Positions 59,020 to 64,000 of a DNA stretch of 64,000 bases are shown here, one piece after another (positions within the stretch are counted from its first letter, which is position 1; each line of letters starts with the position of its first letter). Where the stretch lies: positions 11,854,501 to 11,918,500 of the forward strand of contig CM072341.1 in NCBI GenBank assembly GCA_036874045.1, in the 5' to 3' direction. The DNA is from Cymodocea nodosa. Lineage: Eukaryota; Streptophyta; Magnoliopsida; Alismatales; Cymodoceaceae. The position numbers and the translations under genes were made by a program. The notes beneath the pieces were generated by a model. The model searched no databases. It was not told the DNA's origin and was given only the letters and a program-made list of their open reading frames with translations.

Positions 59020-60237
59020 TTCTACGTTCTCTTTTAAAGAAAGGTTAGCTATACCCCAAAGAATTTCATTAAAGTTCAGTTCAGAAAATTTTTCAGTACT
59101 CTTCTGCGATGAAAATTCCTAGGTAGGTATTCTTACTAATCGTTTAGTGCTTAGAGAACAAGTCCATGTGCTCGTAAATAAATAGTAGAAGATTAATTAC
59201 GTACCAGTCTGAAGTTTTCCATTCAGTAAATATTTGTTGTCGGATGAATTCAAATCAGCTGCTTCACCTTCCAGTTCCTCTAACGCATTCTCCTTTCTTT
59301 TAAAAGTGCTGGTAACTCGTAAATAACATTCTGATTTATATATATAATGTACATCCATAAATTGAATAAATCTCGTTGCAAGAACGTGTCTTGCAATGTG
59401 CATTGTGGTTCCTGTTTTTATGGATAAGTGTACCACTATTAATTTCTAATTTTAGTAACCGCTAAGCCAACGGAGTTTCGTTCATGGTTAAAAGAATAAC
59501 TGTTCTGCTTAATCCATGAACTAACCTCGTTGAGTTATAGATAACTCAACGGAATACAACCGGTTAATGTTGCTAACTCCACAGACTAACTTCGTTGAGT
59601 TACACATAACTCAACGGAGTGACCTTATATTATATTACTGACCTCGTGGAGTTACGGTTAACTCAACGAACTTACTTCGTTGAGTTAACACGTAGCAACT
59701 TCTAAGTTTTACTCTCGTAAATTGCTCTCTATTTTTTCTTTTTCATTCTGCTAACCAAAATAAAGTTAAATCTATGTCATTAATGCCTCATTTTAATCAA
59801 AATTCATTTAAATCTGAACATTATATAAAGATTTAACTTGCAGGTCATTTTATATTATGCAGAATTTACATTTTACCTTGCAACATGTAGAAATTTTTAT
59901 GCATTTATCCTGTCATTCAGCAAATTGTAATTCTGTTACATATTCATTTACAAAGTTCCACAAATTATATAATATTCAATAAATTCCATTCATTTCACAT
60001 GCAAAACACGTATGAAAAGTACATCTGAAAAATTATATTCATTCATATGAATCAATTTACAGTATAAATACATCATACAATTTCATACAATTTTATACAA
60101 GTAGACGAACAATACAATTTAATCTATATTCCTAAGTTCATCTACTTCCTTCTGGAGTTTTTCTAATTGAAGTTCTAATTGATTAATTCTCTCTACAGCT
60201 CCTGTAATTCCTCCAGAAGGTACAGCTATCTCTGCAG
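59020..60237 (-). other. element B spacer between accessory ORF and gag
   Basis: About 1.2 kb, noncoding. 59460-59700 has at least four CCGTTGAGTTA..TAACTCAACGG inverted pairs like those in the gypsy LTRs. A small frame (59436-59197, MVHLSIKTGTTMHIAR) has no recognisable relative. It could be a leader for gag or a remnant LTR/leader of a tandem element. Confidence 0.4.
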
Positions 60238-61879
60238 CTACAAATTTCTGTATTCTTTCACTGAAATGGTTCTTGATCTGATACTTTTTGATGTCCATTT
60301 TGTGAAATCAATACAATCCACCATCAGTAGTGGAATCAAATCTCCATAAAACAATTTTTTCTTTACTGCTTTCAGCTTGGAGATAAAAACTGCAGACCAA
60401 TTTATTTGAATCCTATTTATAACTGCATATGTGGCCCATTTGACAAATTGACTTAATTCTATGTCATGGCCCTGTTGTTGAAAAACATTTTTAATCAGAA
60501 TGTTAGCTACCATGTGTGCTTTATCACTTAAATGCTTCAATCTATTTAATAAAGGCACACCAGGATTGATAGCTAAACAATCTTTGATTTCCTGTTCAGT
60601 CCACTCGACGGTAGTTGTGTCTTCCAAAATTTTTATTCCTTCATTCTTCAATCCAAAAGTGTTGTGGAGAAGCTCTGGTGTTATCTGTACATCAGCTTCC
60701 TCCACGTTTGAAATTAATCCTCATCTTTGTCTTAAATTTGCATAAAAATAGGGCACTAAATTCTCATATACTACATGCCCTCTCTCTTGAGAAATGAATT
60801 GCGGTAGACCTTGGAATTCAAATACATATTTGATTTCTTGCATTCCATCCCAATTTACTGGTCTACTGTAAATAATGTCATAACCCCTAATCTCCCTGAT
60901 TTTCTTATTGTCTTTGCTCCTCTTGCTACAGCTCCTCCTGCTCTTCAGAATCGGATAGCAGGTTTATAAAAATTGGCTCTATAGGTCCTGTTGATATTGG
61001 TATCTCAGATTTAATCTCTTCTTGATAATCAGACACTATCTCTTTTCCTTTCCTTTTTCTGATTAATTGTGCCTGTTCTTCCTCTTCTTCTTCTAAGATT
61101 AAATCTACAAAAGTAGGCTCTATAGGCCTTCGAGCCACAAGTACTGGCTCTTCTTGTTTAACTTTCTTTATAATTACTGGTCTCGAAGGACTAGCTTCAT
61201 CTCCTTTTGCAATAGGTTTGGTAATAGCTTCTTGATGCTATTCCATTTTGATTTTATATTGGGCTTTCAACTTTTCTGCAGCCCTCTTTTTGTAAAGTGC
61301 ATCAAACACTAGGTGTGCTTTAGCCACTACCAAATCTTCTGATTCTCCTTGGTTTTTCCCAACTTGAACCAGTGCTTGAAATTCCTTTAACTCTTCTTCA
61401 ATAGAAGGCCCCATCATTTCTACTCGTGTCAACGGCTTAAATGGTGGAACTGAAGGTCCTAGCTGTTGTTCCTCTAGAACAGGTCTTTCAGCAGTCGGCT
61501 CGTCTTGTTCTTCAGTTGCCTCTTGTTCCTACCGCCATATTTCCCAACTTCCACGACCAACAATGCACCTTTTGAACCATAATCTGGCCTTGCGCTGGAT
61601 TAGCTCTAGGGCTATTTCATTATTCTACCAGATTTTTCTTTCTTTACTAATTGTAATTTCTGTTGCTACTCTTATTCGTGTCTCCATTATCTGAGGTATT
61701 TGTATACCACAATCTACTAATATTCTTCTTAATCTAAAAAGTTCAGATTCTACCTTCTGTAACTCTTTTTCTCTCATCGTATTTCTGATCTTCTACCGCA
61801 TGTGCCATTCTTCTGATTCCCTCAAAAATTCTGACATATCAACAACCTCTTCCCAGAATTCAGGTGTCAACTTCCTCAT
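60238..61879 (-). pseudogene. element B accessory ORF (PF20167-like plant transposon protein), stop-interrupted
   Basis: Starts at ATG 61879 (MRKLTPEFWEEVVDMSEF). N-terminal half: METRIRVATEITI, LELIQRKARLWF, ELKEFQALVQV, then acidic EEEEEEQAQLIRKRKGKE. C-terminal half (about 60890-60238): FEFQGLPQFISQERGHVVYE, NLVPYFYANL, ITPELLHNTFGL, IELSQFVKWATYAVINRI, LKAVKKKLFYGDLIPLL. The latter resembles the putative plant transposon protein domain often found with Athila/Tat elements (YENLV..FYANL, TP..L....G, LPY..LI..L). Stops fall at apparent Gln codons. Function unknown. It lies between integrase and gag. Confidence 0.6.
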
Positions 61880-62459
61880 CGTGGAGTTACTCAACAGCAC
61901 AGAATCACTTTGATTTCTACTGTTCTAGTTTCTAAATGATTTGCTGGATAATGCCCCCAAAACTCTAGGTTTAAGATAAATAAGTCCTAAATTTAGGCGG
62001 ATAATCGGGTCATTTCCCGAACCAACTATTACCATCTCATCTGCGGTCTTAGCTATAGTACTCCGTTGAGTTACAGTTAACTCAACGGAATAAGCTCGTT
62101 GACTAACTCAAGACTCAACGGAGTAAGCTCGTTAAGTTAGGCGTAACTCAATGGACTCCCCGTACAAACAGATATAATAATAAAAATACTACAGATAATA
62201 GTTTTTCTTTTTTTTTTTACCAGTTTAATCGATACTATATTTCGGTCAGACCTAAATTTTTTTTTTCCAGTTGAACCGATACTACGTTTCGGTAAAACCA
62301 ACATTTTTTTTGAAAATTAATATACATATTTTTTATGTTCTAGTCATACCGATGGATCCGGTCAGTTGAACCGTAACGATTTTTATATTTTACATATATA
62401 TATATATTTATATTTTAATGTTTTTTTTTATATATATAAACATAAAAATTGATTTCTTA
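61880..62459 (-). promoter_or_regulatory. element B spacer between integrase and accessory ORF
   Basis: Counterpart of 34547-35191. It contains three ACCGAAA..TCGGTT-type inverted pairs (about 62210-62370), a block of CCGTTGAGTTA..TAACTCAACGG pairs (62055-62160), and a TTATTTATCTT TATA-like word about 100 bases before the ORF. Function unproven; candidates are an internal promoter, or a short LTR if the element is a tandem. Confidence 0.35.
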
Positions 62460-63998
62460 CTAAGTAAAGCTCGAGTAGTCCTCTACTCTGACTTCTTCTA
62501 TAATTCCAAAGGAGTTTTTTGCTGTTTTCAGAATAGGTCTAAGTCCTTGTCCATTTACTTTAAATATATTCTGATTTTTAGGATTTTCAATTTCAATAGC
62601 TCTATAAGGATAAATATTTTGAACTATGTAAGGTCTTGCCCATCTAGATCTTAATTTTCCTAGATGGTTATGGAGTCTAGCCATATAAAGATATACTTCT
62701 TGTCCTATTTCAAAGCTTTTTGGAATAATTTTTCTATCATGCCAAAATTTTATTTTCTCTTTTTCTCTTACAATCTTCGAATAAGCTTCATTTCTAAATT
62801 CTCCTAATTCAATTAGTTGCATTTTTCTATTTTCAGTAGCTTGATTTAAATTAGTGTTCAGAGTTTTTAATGCCCAATAAGCTTTATGTTTTATTTCAAT
62901 TGGTAAATGACAACTTTTTCCATATACTAGCCTAAAAGGTGACATACCTAAGCTTGTCTTATAAGCAGTTCTATAAGCCCAAAGTGCATCTATCAATCTA
63001 TTAGCCCAATCTGTTCTAGTAGGATTTACTACTTTTTCTAAGATTAACTTAATTTGTTTGTTAGCACTTTTTACTTGTCCACTTGTTTGCAGATGATATG
63101 ATGTTGCAATTTTGTGGTTTACTCCATATTTCTTCATTAAGGCTACAAAACTTCTATTACGGAAATGAGTTCCTCTATCACTGATAATAGCTTTAGGTAT
63201 TCCAAATCTAGCAAATATATTTGTTCTTATAAATTGTATTACCACTTTGTTGTCATTAGTTTTTGTAGGAATAACTTCTATTCATTTAGATACATAATCC
63301 ACCCCCAATAATATATAATTAAATTGATTAGACATAGGAAATAGGCCCATAAAATCTATTCCCCACACATCAAAGATTTCAACCTCAACAATAGGATTAA
63401 GAGGCATCATATTCCTCTTTGATATTCTTCCTATTTGTTGACATCTTAAACAACTTAAGCAATATTTATGAGCATCTTTGAATAGTGTTGGCCAATAAAA
63501 CCCACATTGTAGAATTTTTGCAGCAGTTTTCCCTGAACCAAAATGCCCTCCACAAGCTTGATCATGACAGAAAGACAATATGCACGAATATTCAGTTTCT
63601 GGAACACACCTCCTTAAAACCAGATCAGGACATTTCTTAAATAAGTAAGGGTCTTCCCAATAGTAATATTGTACTCTCGAGAAAGACAATTTCTTATCCT
63701 GTCTATTCCAATCCTTAGGTGTTAAACCAGTTACTAAGTAATTAACTATGTTTGCATACCAAGGCATTGTATTGATGGTCATTAATTGTTCATCAGGAAA
63801 ATTATCCTTAATTTTAATATTTGATTTTTCTATTTGTAATCTTGATAAATGATCTGCTACTACATTCTCACAACCTTTTTTATCTTTAATTTCTAGATCA
63901 AATTCTTGTAATAATAATATCCATCGGATCAATTTAGGCTTAGTCTCTTTTTTCTTTATTAGATGTTTTAAAGCTGAATGATCTGTGTATACTATCAC
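62460..63998 (-). pseudogene. element B pol: RNase H C-terminus and integrase, nearly intact
   Basis: Enters the window in RNase H ([37 protein letters not shown]). Integrase follows with the zinc-binding H..H..C..C pattern ([20 protein letters not shown]), catalytic Asp in WGIDFMG and SDRGTHF, then [14 protein letters not shown] where the catalytic Glu (GQVES in copy A) has become Lys. The C-terminal GPY/F-like tail has [19 protein letters not shown] and ends EDYSSFT plus stop. One internal stop (TGA for Trp in YVSK-W-IE, at about 63283). Less decayed than copy A, hence younger. Confidence 0.88.
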
Positions 63999-64000
63999 TT

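Overview
This is nuclear DNA from a flowering plant, probably one with a large, repeat-rich genome. The evidence is AT-rich sequence, spliced coding exons with GT..AG borders, a degraded plastid ycf2 insert, and dense nested LTR retrotransposons, LINEs and DNA transposons. I cannot name the species. No bacterial, phage or CRISPR structure was seen.

The one host gene I can support runs right to left across the first 27 kb. It is the 5' part of a VPS50 (syndetin) orthologue, a subunit of the EARP/GARP-II endosomal tethering complex. Four coding exons are visible (26858-26766, 23765-23595, 18863-18789, 8315-8237). They join in frame and are separated by introns of 3.0, 4.7 and 10.5 kb; the fourth intron is over 8 kb and runs off the window. 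A CpG-rich 5' region with a GA/CT tract and two CACGTG boxes lies near 27.5-27.85 kb. The introns are full of old insertions: a LINE endonuclease fragment in intron 1; an L1-type LINE split by a Mutator-like insertion in intron 2; ycf2 DNA, a gypsy gag/RT remnant, a tandem array of short-LTR copia derivatives and a hAT remnant in intron 3; and copia, chromovirus-like and PIF/Harbinger remnants in the last stretch.

From 28.4 to 46.4 kb a second PIF/Harbinger-type element appears to be split by a 16-kb Athila/Tat-like Ty3/gypsy retrotransposon (element A, 28930-44948, plus strand). That element has itself been hit by a 5S-rRNA-derived SINE inside pol and by three solo LTRs of SIRE/Maximus-like Ty1/copia elements. 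From 46 to 50 kb the DNA is very AT-rich and nearly featureless. From 50.25 to 55.57 kb lie minus-strand gypsy LTRs, one a solo LTR nested in another. The 3' end of a copia element (55567-58198) cuts the gag gene of a second gypsy copy (element B, minus strand, 58199-63998).

Three observations stand out. (1) A 457-bp insert at 32837-33293 looks like a complete 5S-rRNA-headed SINE with an A-rich tail and 15-bp target duplications. (2) Elements A and B both place an accessory ORF and gag downstream of integrase, an order that is either permuted or the relic of a mobilised tandem dimer. (3) The LTRs of the gypsy and copia families share a clearly homologous module built around a GTTAACTTAACGAGTT-type motif, which implies sequence exchange between two retrotransposon superfamilies.
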